Source: an uncultured Pseudoteredinibacter sp.
GTDB taxonomy: Bacteria > Pseudomonadota > Gammaproteobacteria > Pseudomonadales > Cellvibrionaceae
Direction of reading: 5' to 3'
DNA length: 64,000 bases
Assembly (NCBI RefSeq): GCF_947502065.1
Contig: NZ_CANMYE010000001.1
Location: 124,001 to 188,000, forward strand
Shown: one piece after another, positions 49,722 to 59,216 of the stretch
How the letters are laid out: each line of letters starts with the position of its first letter
Numbering within the stretch: position 1 is the first letter of the stretch
Translations under genes and position numbers: made by a program
Notes under the pieces: generated by a model
What the model was told of the DNA's origin: nothing
What the model saw: the letters and a program-made list of their open reading frames with translations, nothing else
Database searches by the model: none

Positions 49722-50054
49722 ATGGCTGAGCAGTCTTTTTATAAAGTGATTTTTTACAATCAGAGTCAAGTGTACGAAGTGTATGCAAAGGCGATTTACC
49801 AAAGCGAAATGTACGGTTTTATCGAAGTTGAAGAGTTCGTTTTTGGTGAGCGTAGTCAGCTATTGGTTGATCCGGGCGAAGAAAAGCTCAAAAACGAGTT
49901 TGCCTCCGTTAAGCGTTCTTTTATCCCTATGCAGGCCATTATTCGTATCGACGAAGTTGAGCAGCAGGGTACGGGTAAGGTCAGTGATATCAGTCCAAGC
50001 GATAAGATTGCTCAATTCCCTGGCATGCCAAGCAAGCCGAGCCCAGCGGAGTAA
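49722..50054 (+). CDS. DUF1820 family protein
   Basis: A 110-residue protein of the DUF1820 family (FYKVIFYNQSQVYEVYAKAI, then GFIEVEEFVFGERSQLLVDP, then IPMQAIIRIDEVEQQG). Function unknown. ATG 49722 is chosen over a TTG at 49698. It is followed after 2 bp by a hydrolase gene, so the two are co-transcribed, and is divergent from miaB as in pseudomonads. Confidence 0.87.
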   Translation: MAEQSFYKVIFYNQSQVYEVYAKAIYQSEMYGFIEVEEFVFGERSQLLVDPGEEKLKNEFASVKRSFIPMQAIIRIDEVEQQGTGKVSDISPSDKIAQFPGMPSKPSPAE

Positions 50055-50056
50055 GC

Positions 50057-50845
50057 ATGGCGGAGCTGCTGAACTATCGCATTGATGATGAAAATGAGGA
50101 TAAGAGCAAAGAGACAGTGGTATTGATCCACGGTTTGTTTGGTTCTCTAGAAAACTTAGGTGCTATCGCTCGGGTCTTGCAAGAAGACTATCGCGTAATT
50201 TCTGTAGATTTGCCTAACCATGGTCGATCGCCCTGGGTTCCAGAGAGCCAAATGAGTTTGCCTGCCATGGCTGCACAGTTATTAGCGTTATTAGATCAGC
50301 TAGCTGTGGAGCGCTGTGCTTTATTAGGGCATTCCTTAGGTGGTAAGGTTGCGATGGAGTTAGCGATGGCTGCGCCCGAGCGTATAACGCGCTTTATTGC
50401 TGCAGATATAGCCCCAGTTCAATACCAGCGCCGTCATGATGGCATCTTTGCGGCCCTACGGGCCTTGCCATTAGATAATTTGAGCGGACGCCGAGAGGCT
50501 GATCAATTTCTACAAGATAAAATAGAGGAGGCTGGGGTAAGGCAGTTTTTACTCAAGAGCCTGTATAAAAACGAGCAAGGTCAATACCAGTGGCGAATGA
50601 ATTTGGAAGGCTTGTATCAGGCTTACAATGAGTTTGTTGCTGCTCCTAGCCTTGGGCACTACCAAGGGCCAAGCTTATTCATCAAGGGTGAGCTTTCCGA
50701 CTATGTTTTAGAAGAGCACCGTGAGGCCGTAATCTCTCGCTTCCCCAATGTGCAACTTAAAGTTATGCAGGGCTGTACTCATTGGCTGCATGCCCAAAAG
50801 CCAGAAACCTTTGCTCGGCTGTGCCTTAAATTTCTTAGCAATTGA
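50057..50845 (+). CDS. Alpha/beta hydrolase, YbfF esterase type
   Basis: A 262-residue hydrolase. The oxyanion-side motif is LIHGLFGSLENLG, the nucleophile elbow is LGHSLGGK, and the catalytic His is in GCTHWLHAQKP. Closest in pattern to YbfF acyl-CoA/ester hydrolases; natural substrate unknown. It forms an operon with the DUF1820 gene. Confidence 0.9.
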   Translation: MAELLNYRIDDENEDKSKETVVLIHGLFGSLENLGAIARVLQEDYRVISVDLPNHGRSPWVPESQMSLPAMAAQLLALLDQLAVERCALLGHSLGGKVAMELAMAAPERITRFIAADIAPVQYQRRHDGIFAALRALPLDNLSGRREADQFLQDKIEEAGVRQFLLKSLYKNEQGQYQWRMNLEGLYQAYNEFVAAPSLGHYQGPSLFIKGELSDYVLEEHREAVISRFPNVQLKVMQGCTHWLHAQKPETFARLCLKFLSN

Positions 50846-51357
50846 ATAATGTTAGATTGCGCGGGCTGTGGATAGCACCACATTGGCACCTATTTCCTTT
50901 TCGTTAAAAAGTACCAAGTGACAGTAAAGCCTGCTTCTTGGGCCAGCAAGTAAGTGATTGCCTACTGGTTTCCTGCGTTTTTTATTCACAAGTGTCAAAA
51001 AAACTGTGAAATAGGCATGGTAAATGTGCTGTTAATCAGTTTTATGCTGCAAAAATAGCGTAACTTGTTGTTTTTTATGCCGTATAAAGAGTTGCTTAAA
51101 AAATATACAAAATGCTGCTAGGGCCGAGCTGCCGTGTATTGCGTTGGTTTTCACCGAACTTTTAACACACTTATCCACAGAAGATGTGGGTAACTCAAAA
51201 TGTGGATAAAATTTGGCTTTATTGTTGTATAGACAATCAATTTGCAGGGAGAATCATCAGTAGTCTCCTAAATTGCCAGCTGCGACTAATGTCTAATGGT
51301 TCTATGATAGTTGCTGGACCATGCTAAAACGTTTTTTACCCAAAGCACTGTGGATTA
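50846..51357. promoter_or_regulatory. Intergenic region with clustered DnaA-box sequences
   Basis: In this 512-bp AT-rich gap, TTATCCACA occurs at 51171-51179 and again inverted (TGTGGATAA) at 51201-51209, both perfect DnaA-box 9-mers. TGTGGGTAA (51185-51193) and TGTGGATTA (51349-51357) are one-mismatch relatives. They sit directly upstream of the CrbS-like kinase gene. No other gene or clear promoter is seen; dnaA, dnaN, gidA and rpmH are not in the window. Confidence 0.6.
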
Positions 51358-54300
51358 TTGATGATTGATCAGCCGTTTCTGTTGTTGATAGCTCTTCTTT
51401 ATGTGGGCTTATTGTTTTTGGTGGCCTGGTGGGCCGATCAATCTCAGCATTGGTACAACCGTCATAGACCTATGCTGTTTGCGCTTGCCTTAGGGGTCTA
51501 TTGCAGCTCCTGGACCTTTTATGGTGCGGTAGGGCAATCCATGGACAATATGTGGAGCCACTTACCGATTTATCTGGGGCCAATTTTGGTCTTTTTGCTG
51601 GGCTACCGCTTCTTAAGAAAGTTGCTAAGAGTTGGCGAATATCACAAGGTTACCTCCATCGCCGATTTTATTGGTTCGCGTTACGGTAAATCTCAATGGT
51701 TGTCTGCCCTGGTGGCCATATTAGCCATTGTCGGTTCCTTGCCTTATATCGCCTTGCAGCTACGAGCTGTTTCTATGGCTTGGGAAGTACTCGGCAGTCA
51801 TGGTCCTTCTGCACAGCTGAATATTGATACCGCTTTGATTACCGCCCTTTTAATGGGGGTGTTTGCGGTGCTCTTTGGTACTCGTCATTTAGAAGGGCGC
51901 GAACGTAATCGTGGTGTCATGGCGGCCGTAGCCTTGGAGTCGATTATTAAGCTGATTGCTTTTGTGGTGGTCGCTATGGCGGCAATTGGTTTGTTGTTTA
52001 GTAATATCGAAAAATCCAGTTGGCCACAGTTGTTAGAAGTTTCAGGATTTAATAGTAATCCAGGAATGGCCAGTTTTGTTACCCAGACTTTATTAGCAGC
52101 GGTCGCCATTATTTGCTTACCTAGGCAGTTCCATATGGCGGTGGTCGAATACCAAGAGCCAAGAGATTTACGCAAGGCGCGTTTTATTGCGCCTATATAT
52201 GTGGGCTTGTTTGCTGTGTTGGTGATACCAATCGTATTAGCGGGGCACTTATTAGGTGCAGAAGCCGCTGGCGATACTTTGGTGCTGAGTTTGCCAAGTG
52301 GTCAGGGTTATACGGCCGTCTCGGTATTGGCTTTTATTGGCGGTTTCTCAGCAGCTACCGGTATGGTGATTGTCGCGGCGGTTACCTTGGCCGTGATGAT
52401 CTCCAATGAATTGGTTGCACCGCTGTGGTTGCGGATCAATCGAGACCGCTCTCTGTCTGTTGCATCGCTTAGTAACCATCTGCGCCTAATTCGCCGCCTC
52501 AGCATTTTCGCTTTGTTGATCTTAAGTTGGCTGGTTCACAAAGCAATCACTTCTATGGAAGGGCTTGCCCCGATCGGCTTGTTATCTTTTGCAGCTGCAG
52601 CACAGTTTGCACCGGCGATTATTGCAGGCTTGTACTGGCACAAAGCCCATCGTTTAGGTGTGTTAATTGGCTTGATTGCTGGCTACAGTATTTGGTTGTA
52701 TTGCTTAGTGTTGCCCGCCTTGGTGCCTGAGCACAGTATTGTAGAACTTGGACCTTGGGCAATCGACTGGTTGCGGCCTCAACATCTCTTCGGCGCTGAA
52801 AATTGGGACCCATTGGCCCATGGGGTTTTTTGGAGTCTACTTTTTAATGTCTTAGCGCTATTGCTCGTGTCGAAGTTCAGCACCTTAAGTTACAAGGATA
52901 CCCAGCAAGCTCGCTTGTTTATCGATCACCTTAGTGAAGAAGAAAATAGCGAGCCTTTGGCCCTTACTGATGTGCATATGGGGCAGGTACAAAGCTTATT
53001 AGAGCCCTTGGTCGGGCGTGAGCGGATGCAAGAATATTGGCGCTTATTCGAGCACAGAAGCGGGCAGCGTTTGATGATTGATGATTACGCCCCGAAATTT
53101 GTTTTGCAAGAAGTCGAAGGCGTAATGGCAAGTATTTTGGGCGCCGCAACTGCGCAGCGCTCAATGAAACTATTGAGCCGTGATCGGCCATTAAAACTGC
53201 AAGATTTTGCCGAGCTAGTGGACAATGCCTCACAGCAATTGCAGTTCAATCAAGACTTGTTACAAACCACGGTAGAAACCGTCAGCCAAGGTATTAGTGT
53301 TGTAGATGCTGAGCTACGGTTGGTTGCTTGGAACGAGCATTATGCCAAATTATTTGATTATCCAGAGCGTATTTTATATATCGGTTGCCCAGTGGAAAAT
53401 CTATATCGTATTAATGCCGAGCGCGGTATGTATGGTGATAACCCCGATAATTTTGAGCAAGATGTTGCAAGGCGTTTAGATCTATTACGACACGGCAGTG
53501 CCCATCGTTTTGAGCGTAAGTTGCCCAATGGCATTGTTGTAGACGTGCGTGGTACGCCAATGCCTAATGGTGGTTTTGTAACGACTTATACTGATATTAG
53601 TGATTTTAAGGCGGTGGTTAATGCACTGGAAGAAACCACTGCAAGTTTGGAGCAGCGCGTCGCGCAGCGCACCCAAGAGCTTTCCATTAGTAATGATGAG
53701 CTAGCCGAAGAAAATAAACGCCGAGCCGATGCCGAGCAACGTTTGTGGGAGCAACACAACGATAAAACTCGCTTTCTCGCTCACACCAGTCATGACCTAT
53801 TGCAGCCAATTAATGCTGCGCGCTTATTCGCCGCTAGCGTGCAAGAGAAGCTCTCTTTGCGACGTTGGCATGAGGTTGCAGAAGACATCGCCAATATTGA
53901 TTCGGCGTTGGCCTCTGCTGAAGATTTAATCGGTGCTTTACGAGAAATATCGAAGCTTGATGCCGGTGAGTTAACGGCCAAAAAAGACGCCTTTGCCCTA
54001 GATGATTTGTTGCAAACGTTGGCTGCAGAATTTGCCGCTGAAGCAGCGAGAGTAGGATTGAGCTTTCATTATCAGAGTTGCTCAGCTTGGGTTGAAAGCG
54101 ATGCGCACTTACTGCGTAGAATTTTGCAGAACTTTTTAAGTAACGCTCTGCGCTACACCGAAAAGGGCACCGTTATGTTAGGTTGCCGACGTCGTCCGAA
54201 TGGAATTGAAATTCAAGTTTGGGATAGTGGCCCAGGTATCGAGCCCCATGAACAAAGTCGAATTTTTGAAGAATTTGTGCGTTTAGGCGGTAGTCGTAAA

Positions 54301-54876
54301 AAAGCGGATAAAGGTCTTGGCTTGGGCTTGGCAATTTCTAAACGAAGTGCGGATATACTTGATCATCCCATCAAACTGCTTTCGGCGACAGGTCGTGGAA
54401 CAATGTTTTCGATCCTGGTTCCAAAAACCCAGCCTGTAGCGCGCAAAGCGGCTGTTAATATAACCAATCTGGCAGGTGCCGATTTAAGTCAGGCGAGGAT
54501 TCTTTGTGTTGATAATGAAGCATCGATTTTGCAGGGTATGCGTGGCTTGCTGGAAACTTGGGGCTGTACTGTTTGGGGGGCACCGGATATAAAAACGGCA
54601 CAAGAAATCTATTTGACAGAGCAGACCGACTTTATTATTGCAGATTATCATTTAGATAATGACGAAACGGGGATCCAGTTAATTGATCAACTGTCGGAGT
54701 TGGATCAGGCCAAGCAGCAAGAACTGGCCGGAATTGTGATTAGCGCGGATAACTCAGAAACACTAAAAGATGCAGCAACCAGCCGTGGATTTTACTACTT
54801 ACCTAAGCCAGTTAAGCCAGCCGCTTTGAGAAGTTTGATTCGCCGTCTGTGCCGTAAAAAATCTCATGGTCATTAA
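51358..54876 (+). CDS. crbS: CrbS-like symporter-type hybrid histidine kinase
   Basis: A complete 1172-residue protein: SLC5-type membrane domain (about 1-510), a linker, PAS domain (about 635-755, TVSQGISVVDAELRLVAWN), coiled coil, HisKA with His812 (FLAHTSHDLLQPINAARLF), ATPase domain (NALRYTEKGT, DSGPGIEP, KGLGLGLAISK) and a C-terminal receiver with phospho-acceptor Asp1096 (FIIADYHLDND). The build matches CrbS/MxtR, which with CrbR/ErdR controls acetyl-CoA synthetase in Vibrio and Pseudomonas. A LuxR regulator and acs lie just downstream, supporting that role. The name follows context and architecture; the paralogue at 1-2661 is the alternative holder of the role. Confidence 0.87.
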   Translation: MMIDQPFLLLIALLYVGLLFLVAWWADQSQHWYNRHRPMLFALALGVYCSSWTFYGAVGQSMDNMWSHLPIYLGPILVFLLGYRFLRKLLRVGEYHKVTSIADFIGSRYGKSQWLSALVAILAIVGSLPYIALQLRAVSMAWEVLGSHGPSAQLNIDTALITALLMGVFAVLFGTRHLEGRERNRGVMAAVALESIIKLIAFVVVAMAAIGLLFSNIEKSSWPQLLEVSGFNSNPGMASFVTQTLLAAVAIICLPRQFHMAVVEYQEPRDLRKARFIAPIYVGLFAVLVIPIVLAGHLLGAEAAGDTLVLSLPSGQGYTAVSVLAFIGGFSAATGMVIVAAVTLAVMISNELVAPLWLRINRDRSLSVASLSNHLRLIRRLSIFALLILSWLVHKAITSMEGLAPIGLLSFAAAAQFAPAIIAGLYWHKAHRLGVLIGLIAGYSIWLYCLVLPALVPEHSIVELGPWAIDWLRPQHLFGAENWDPLAHGVFWSLLFNVLALLLVSKFSTLSYKDTQQARLFIDHLSEEENSEPLALTDVHMGQVQSLLEPLVGRERMQEYWRLFEHRSGQRLMIDDYAPKFVLQEVEGVMASILGAATAQRSMKLLSRDRPLKLQDFAELVDNASQQLQFNQDLLQTTVETVSQGISVVDAELRLVAWNEHYAKLFDYPERILYIGCPVENLYRINAERGMYGDNPDNFEQDVARRLDLLRHGSAHRFERKLPNGIVVDVRGTPMPNGGFVTTYTDISDFKAVVNALEETTASLEQRVAQRTQELSISNDELAEENKRRADAEQRLWEQHNDKTRFLAHTSHDLLQPINAARLFAASVQEKLSLRRWHEVAEDIANIDSALASAEDLIGALREISKLDAGELTAKKDAFALDDLLQTLAAEFAAEAARVGLSFHYQSCSAWVESDAHLLRRILQNFLSNALRYTEKGTVMLGCRRRPNGIEIQVWDSGPGIEPHEQSRIFEEFVRLGGSRKKADKGLGLGLAISKRSADILDHPIKLLSATGRGTMFSILVPKTQPVARKAAVNITNLAGADLSQARILCVDNEASILQGMRGLLETWGCTVWGAPDIKTAQEIYLTEQTDFIIADYHLDNDETGIQLIDQLSELDQAKQQELAGIVISADNSETLKDAATSRGFYYLPKPVKPAALRSLIRRLCRKKSHGH

Positions 54877-54932
54877 ACCGCCTTGGCACCAAGGTGGCGG
54901 CGGTTTAATAGGGTAATCGACAAGCTTCAGCG

Positions 54933-55727
54933 CTAGTTTTCGAGCAGCTGGTACAGCAGGTGGCGAACCGTTTCTGGCTCGAAGGGTTTGTCGCACAGCG
55001 CATTAACACCTGAATCTTCAATCTGCTGTAAGTGAGTTTCATTAGCTTCAGAGGATACCATCAAAACTGGGATATGGGATTGATCGCTTTGGGTGCGAAT
55101 GTACTCGGTTAGCTCACGACCATTTACGTTGGGCATATTGTAATCAGTCACCACCAGATCAAACATTTGTTCATAAATTAAATCGATGGCTTCTCTTCCA
55201 TCTGTGGCATAGCTAATACGTTGCATGCCCAATGTGCCCAGTACTTTAGAAATGTATTTTCTTGCTAGGGCGCTGTCATCTACAACCAGTACGCGCAGCT
55301 CAGTAACATCGAAGAGCTCTAACTCAAGCTCTTCGAAATTAAGTAAGTCGACGGTGGCGTTGAGTGCTTTGCCCAGGTGCTCTCGACTAAACGGTTTAGG
55401 TAAAATGGCCACTACACCAGATTGTTTGAACTCCTCGAGCTGCTCTTTTCGCCACTCACTGGAAACCAACATAAAGGGGGTTTCTCCAAGCGCGGTATCG
55501 GAGCGAATGGATTTTAGCAAATCAAGGCCTGTACCATCACTGAAATACATCGCACTAGCGATTAAGTCAGGGTGCTGACTTTGCAGTAGCTCTCGAGCTT
55601 CGCTGACCGAAGAGGCGATGCTGACATTGGTGACGTCTTCGGTCTCAAGCTGGGCGCGAATAATCTTTTGTTGGGTGCTTGATGGCTCAACCAACAAAAG
55701 CGAGAGATCGGAAGGTGCAAAATCCAT
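54933..55727 (-). CDS. Double-receiver protein with one degenerate receiver
   Basis: A 264-residue protein made of two CheY-like domains and no output domain. The first (about 8-125) has lost key residues: VEPS replaces the acidic pair, and Ala59 stands where the phosphorylated Asp should be, though the Lys of LPKPF remains. The second (about 142-262) is intact: VVDDS, Asp195 in VTDYNMPN, and the CDKPF lysine. It probably serves as a phosphate relay or sink in a signalling chain. It lies convergent with the CrbS-like kinase and near its regulator, so a link with that chain is plausible but unproven. Confidence 0.88.
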   Translation of the reverse strand: MDFAPSDLSLLLVEPSSTQQKIIRAQLETEDVTNVSIASSVSEARELLQSQHPDLIASAMYFSDGTGLDLLKSIRSDTALGETPFMLVSSEWRKEQLEEFKQSGVVAILPKPFSREHLGKALNATVDLLNFEELELELFDVTELRVLVVDDSALARKYISKVLGTLGMQRISYATDGREAIDLIYEQMFDLVVTDYNMPNVNGRELTEYIRTQSDQSHIPVLMVSSEANETHLQQIEDSGVNALCDKPFEPETVRHLLYQLLEN

Positions 55728-55981
55728 AAAATAAACCTTATTGATTAAAACTTACTATCAAAGGGCAGTTTGGTGTGTCGAATAGCCTTTTATCGGCAAA
55801 AAAATGAAAAGCTTAAGGCGACAAAACCTAGTGCTTATCTTTATTTAATATAGCTCGATATGGGTCAACTGCTGTTTGATTGAAGAATTTTGACGTCGTA
55901 TAGATCTTTTTAGTGAGTATTTCAACAAAAGCTAGGGTGGCGAAAGCCAAGGAGGGCTGATGTGCTCAGCCCGGATTGGAA

Positions 55982-56635
55982 TTACTTATCCATTTGTGGG
56001 GGGCTAATATCGAGCTGGTTCATGGCCAGTACCGCTTGGGTGCGTGAATGAACACCCAGCTTTCTAAATATGGCCGTTAAGTGGGCTTTCACAGTTGCCT
56101 CGGTAACATCCATTTCGTAGGCAATCTGCTTGTTCAGCAATCCATCAGCAAGCATATTGGCTACTCGAAATTGCTGAGGTGTAAAGCTGGCCACGACTTC
56201 GGCGATAGCGGCTTTATCATCGTTATTGAGTGCGTCAGCTGGGGGTAGATCCGCAGGAAGCCATATTTCACCGTCGAGAACTTTTTCGATGGCTGAGCTG
56301 ATCATTTCTGGTGGCGATGATTTGGGTAAAAAGCCAGCGGCGCCATATTCAATAGCTTGGTGAATGATACTGCTTTGTTCATTGGCAGAGACTACCATGA
56401 CCGGAATTTGCGGATATTGGCCATTAATAAAAATTAGGCCGCTGAAGCCATTTGCACCCGGCATATGCAGATCTAATAGAAGTAAATCTGCATCACTGTG
56501 GGTTTGTACTTGCTTCTGCAATGAGTCGATATCTTCTGCCTGGATCACCTCGGCATCGGCAAAGTGCTGCCCAAGGGCTTGCACGAGTGCACCGCGAAAC
56601 AATGGGTGATCATCTGCCACTATGAATTTTGGCAT
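55982..56635 (-). CDS. crbR: CrbR-like LuxR-family response regulator
   Basis: A 217-residue regulator: receiver domain (MPKFIVADDHPLFRGAL, Asp55 in LLLLDLHMPG) and a C-terminal LuxR helix-turn-helix (RVANMLADGLLNKQIAYEM, then TEATVKAHLTAIFRKLGVH). ATG 56635 follows GGGGAA by 5 bp; a longer start at 56659 is less likely. Position between a CrbS-like kinase and acs identifies it as the likely CrbR/ErdR, the activator of acetate use. Its probable target motif is described at 59014-59139 and 61138-61151. Confidence 0.87.
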   Translation of the reverse strand: MPKFIVADDHPLFRGALVQALGQHFADAEVIQAEDIDSLQKQVQTHSDADLLLLDLHMPGANGFSGLIFINGQYPQIPVMVVSANEQSSIIHQAIEYGAAGFLPKSSPPEMISSAIEKVLDGEIWLPADLPPADALNNDDKAAIAEVVASFTPQQFRVANMLADGLLNKQIAYEMDVTEATVKAHLTAIFRKLGVHSRTQAVLAMNQLDISPPQMDK

Positions 56636-56940
56636 GTTTATTCCCCTCACTCTTATCACATGAATGCGATAGACCGACTGTGTAGTACTTAATGTATTAT
56701 TGCTTTGGCTTACTGCTGTGAGCCATTTATTGTTTTACTTATTTAATCTGGGCTGTTTATGGCCCTTTGTTTTAGCATACCTTAAGTAAAGATATTCGTC
56801 TGCATCTAGATAGACAGCTTGGCAACTGTCCGCACTTTATTATTGTATTGTAGCTGTTGTAGAAATACTTATGGCTTGCGCTATTAATACAACAGCTTCC
56901 TTAGCACTCATTGTATTAATAGCATTGCTCGGTTTTACCA
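56636..56940 (-). other. acs-crbR intergenic region with competing stems
   Basis: This gap holds two overlapping inverted repeats. GCTATTAATAC (56880-56890) pairs with GTATTAATAGC (56913-56923), and TACAACAGCT (56888-56897) pairs with AGCTGTTGTA (56852-56861). The two pairings share the middle segment and exclude each other. A 33-codon frame also crosses this region. Confidence 0.55.
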
Positions 56941-56941
56941 T
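56840..56941 (-). CDS. Possible 33-residue peptide coupled to acs
   Basis: A short frame begins with an ATG that shares one base with the acs stop codon (TGATG) and runs 33 codons to TAA. The peptide begins [17 protein letters not shown] and is Ala-, Ile- and Thr-rich with no charged C-terminal part. It overlaps the inverted repeats of this region, so chance is a real possibility. No family is recognised. Confidence 0.25.
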   Translation of the reverse strand: MVKPSNAINTMSAKEAVVLIAQAISISTTATIQ

Positions 56942-58890
56942 CAGCTGATGGCTTTGTGCTCGGCGATTAGATCCTCGACTACATGGGGATCGGCTAAGGT
57001 AGATGTATCGCCTAACTGATCGTATTCGCTGCATGCAATTTTGCGTAAGACGCGGCGCATAATTTTCCCGGAGCGAGTCTTTGGTAAACCTGGAGCCCAT
57101 TGAATAGCTTCAGGTGTGGCGATGGGGCCAATCTCTTCTCGAACCCAATTGCGTAATTCCTTGCGCAGCGCTTCGGTGGCTTCTACATCAGCAGCTAGGG
57201 TGACGTAAACATAAATCCCTTGGCCTTTAATATCGTGCGGGATACCGACCACGGCCGCTTCTGCAACTGTAGTGTGTGCTACTAAAGCGCTTTCAATTTC
57301 AGCGGTTCCCATACGATGTCCCGCGACATTTAGCACATCATCCATGCGACCGGTAATCCAGTAGTAACCATCTTCATCTCGTTTGGCGCCATCGCTGGTA
57401 AAGTAGCAGTTATCAAAGGTGCTGAAATAAGTATCGATAAAACGCTGATGATCGCCATAAATAGTGCGCATCTGTGATGGCCAGCTGTCTTTAATAACTA
57501 AGCTACCTTCGCCGGCTCCATGGATTTCATTACCGTCTGTATCCATCAGCGCGGGCTGTACACCGAAGAAGGGGCGGGTAGCCGAGCCAGGTTTTAAATC
57601 GGTGGCGCCTGGCATCGGGGTAATCATCATGCCGCCAGTTTCGGTTTGCCACCAAGTGTCCAAAATAGGGGCATTGTTATCGCCAAATTTTTCATGGAAC
57701 CAGCGCCAAGCTTCAGGGTTAATCGGCTCGCCTGCGGTTGCTAGAATTCGAATGCTGCTTAAATCGGTACCTTCTACGGCTGCATCGCCATCGGCCATCA
57801 AAGCGCGAATTGCGGTGGGTGCTGTGTAAACAATGTTGATTTGATGCTTTTCAATCAAGCGAGCCATGCGGCCACAATCTGGATAATTGGGTACGCCTTC
57901 GTACATCACCACGGTCGCGCCATTACTTAGGGGGCCGTATACCGCATAGCTATGACCGGTAATCCAGCCAATATCGGCCATACACCAATAGATTTCCCCG
58001 GCTTTATAGTCAAATACGGTTTCATGGCTTAAGGAAACATACGTTAGATAGCCGCCGGTGGTGTGCAATACGCCTTTGGGTTTACCTGTGGAGCCTGAGG
58101 TGTACAAAATAAAGAGTGGATCTTCAGCGCCCATGGTCTCGGCGGGGCAGTCGCTGCTTTGTTGATTGACGAGCTCGGCAAGATCCACATCGCGATCGGC
58201 ATGCCAGTCAATTTCGCCTTGGGTGTGACGCAGTACTAAAATCTTTTCAACTTCGCTGTGCTGGCAGTGATCAAGAGCACTATCAACATTTTGCTTTAGT
58301 GGAACATGCTTGCCGCCACGCAAGCCTTCATCAGCGGTAATCACGATGCGGGAATGACCATCGTCGATTCGTCCAGCAATGGCTTCCGGTGAAAAGCCGC
58401 CAAATACCACTGAATGAATAGCACCGATGCGGGCGCAAGCCAGCATTGAGATGGTGATCAACGGAACCATTGGAAGGTAAATGGTTACCACGTCGCCTTT
58501 CTTTACTCCCAAGGATTTTAAACCATTGGCCAGCTTGCAAACTTCGCTGTGCAGTTCACGATAGCTGTATTTAACAACTTCTGCACCTTCTTCATCGGGT
58601 TCCCAAATCAGGGCAATTTGATCTGCGCGTTCTAGTAAGTGGCGATCTAGGCAGTTTTCGCTGGCATTTAGCTGGCCGTCTTCGAACCAGCGAATGTGCA
58701 AGTCATCCTTGGCGAAGGAAACATCTTTAACTTTAGTAAAGGGTTTACGCCAGCTAAGGCGTGCGGCTTGCTCAGACCAAAATTCATTGGGGGAGTCGAT
58801 TGAGCGTTGATACATGTCCAGATAGCGCTCGTTGTTAATCAGTGCTTGTTCGCGGTAAGAGTCGCCAACGGGAATCCGTTCATTGCTCAT
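56941..58890 (-). CDS. acs: Acetyl-CoA synthetase
   Basis: A 649-residue AMP-forming enzyme activating acetate to acetyl-CoA. Motifs: [20 protein letters not shown] (ATP binding), [13 protein letters not shown], the adenylate-binding [20 protein letters not shown] and the C-terminal [11 protein letters not shown] whose lysine is the known regulatory acetylation site. Length is typical. It is divergent from the porin gene, and the shared intergenic region holds three candidate regulator palindromes. Confidence 0.97.
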   Translation of the reverse strand: MSNERIPVGDSYREQALINNERYLDMYQRSIDSPNEFWSEQAARLSWRKPFTKVKDVSFAKDDLHIRWFEDGQLNASENCLDRHLLERADQIALIWEPDEEGAEVVKYSYRELHSEVCKLANGLKSLGVKKGDVVTIYLPMVPLITISMLACARIGAIHSVVFGGFSPEAIAGRIDDGHSRIVITADEGLRGGKHVPLKQNVDSALDHCQHSEVEKILVLRHTQGEIDWHADRDVDLAELVNQQSSDCPAETMGAEDPLFILYTSGSTGKPKGVLHTTGGYLTYVSLSHETVFDYKAGEIYWCMADIGWITGHSYAVYGPLSNGATVVMYEGVPNYPDCGRMARLIEKHQINIVYTAPTAIRALMADGDAAVEGTDLSSIRILATAGEPINPEAWRWFHEKFGDNNAPILDTWWQTETGGMMITPMPGATDLKPGSATRPFFGVQPALMDTDGNEIHGAGEGSLVIKDSWPSQMRTIYGDHQRFIDTYFSTFDNCYFTSDGAKRDEDGYYWITGRMDDVLNVAGHRMGTAEIESALVAHTTVAEAAVVGIPHDIKGQGIYVYVTLAADVEATEALRKELRNWVREEIGPIATPEAIQWAPGLPKTRSGKIMRRVLRKIACSEYDQLGDTSTLADPHVVEDLIAEHKAIS

Positions 58891-59216
58891 AATCGTTTCT
58901 CTCTATTATTGTTCTCTGTCCTTTCTATCTATTGTCTAGAAAGAGTGCAAAGTGTGTTTATAGCTTTTATTCGAATAGCTCGATTTTGCTGCAATTGCTA
59001 GTGTGTAAGCCATTAGACATAGGTCGAGAAGTGGTTGTTCTGGGATTTGTGTATTCATTTGTTCGACTTTAGTCGAGCCTCTGCGTAGCTTCTGTCTTAG
59101 ACATTAGTCGAGTTAGAGTAAGCTTTAGACTAATGGCCAATATTCGAATAGCTCATAGCCTTCGACAATGCCCTCCAGCTTCAATAGCCAGAAGTCATTC
59201 TGAGGAGAACTATTCG
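58891..59216. promoter_or_regulatory. acs / porin divergent promoter with repeated palindromes
   Basis: Three copies of the pattern TMGAC-N4-GTCGA occur: TAGAC-ATAG-GTCGA (59014-59027), TCGAC-TTTA-GTCGA (59063-59076) and TAGAC-ATTA-GTCGA (59098-59111). A half site TAGACTAATGGCCA follows at 59126-59139. The same pattern, TAGAC-CAAT-GTCTA, stands at 61138-61151 ahead of the symporter pair. This makes them strong candidates for CrbR binding. A good ribosome site, GAGGAGAA, precedes the porin ATG. Confidence 0.65.
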
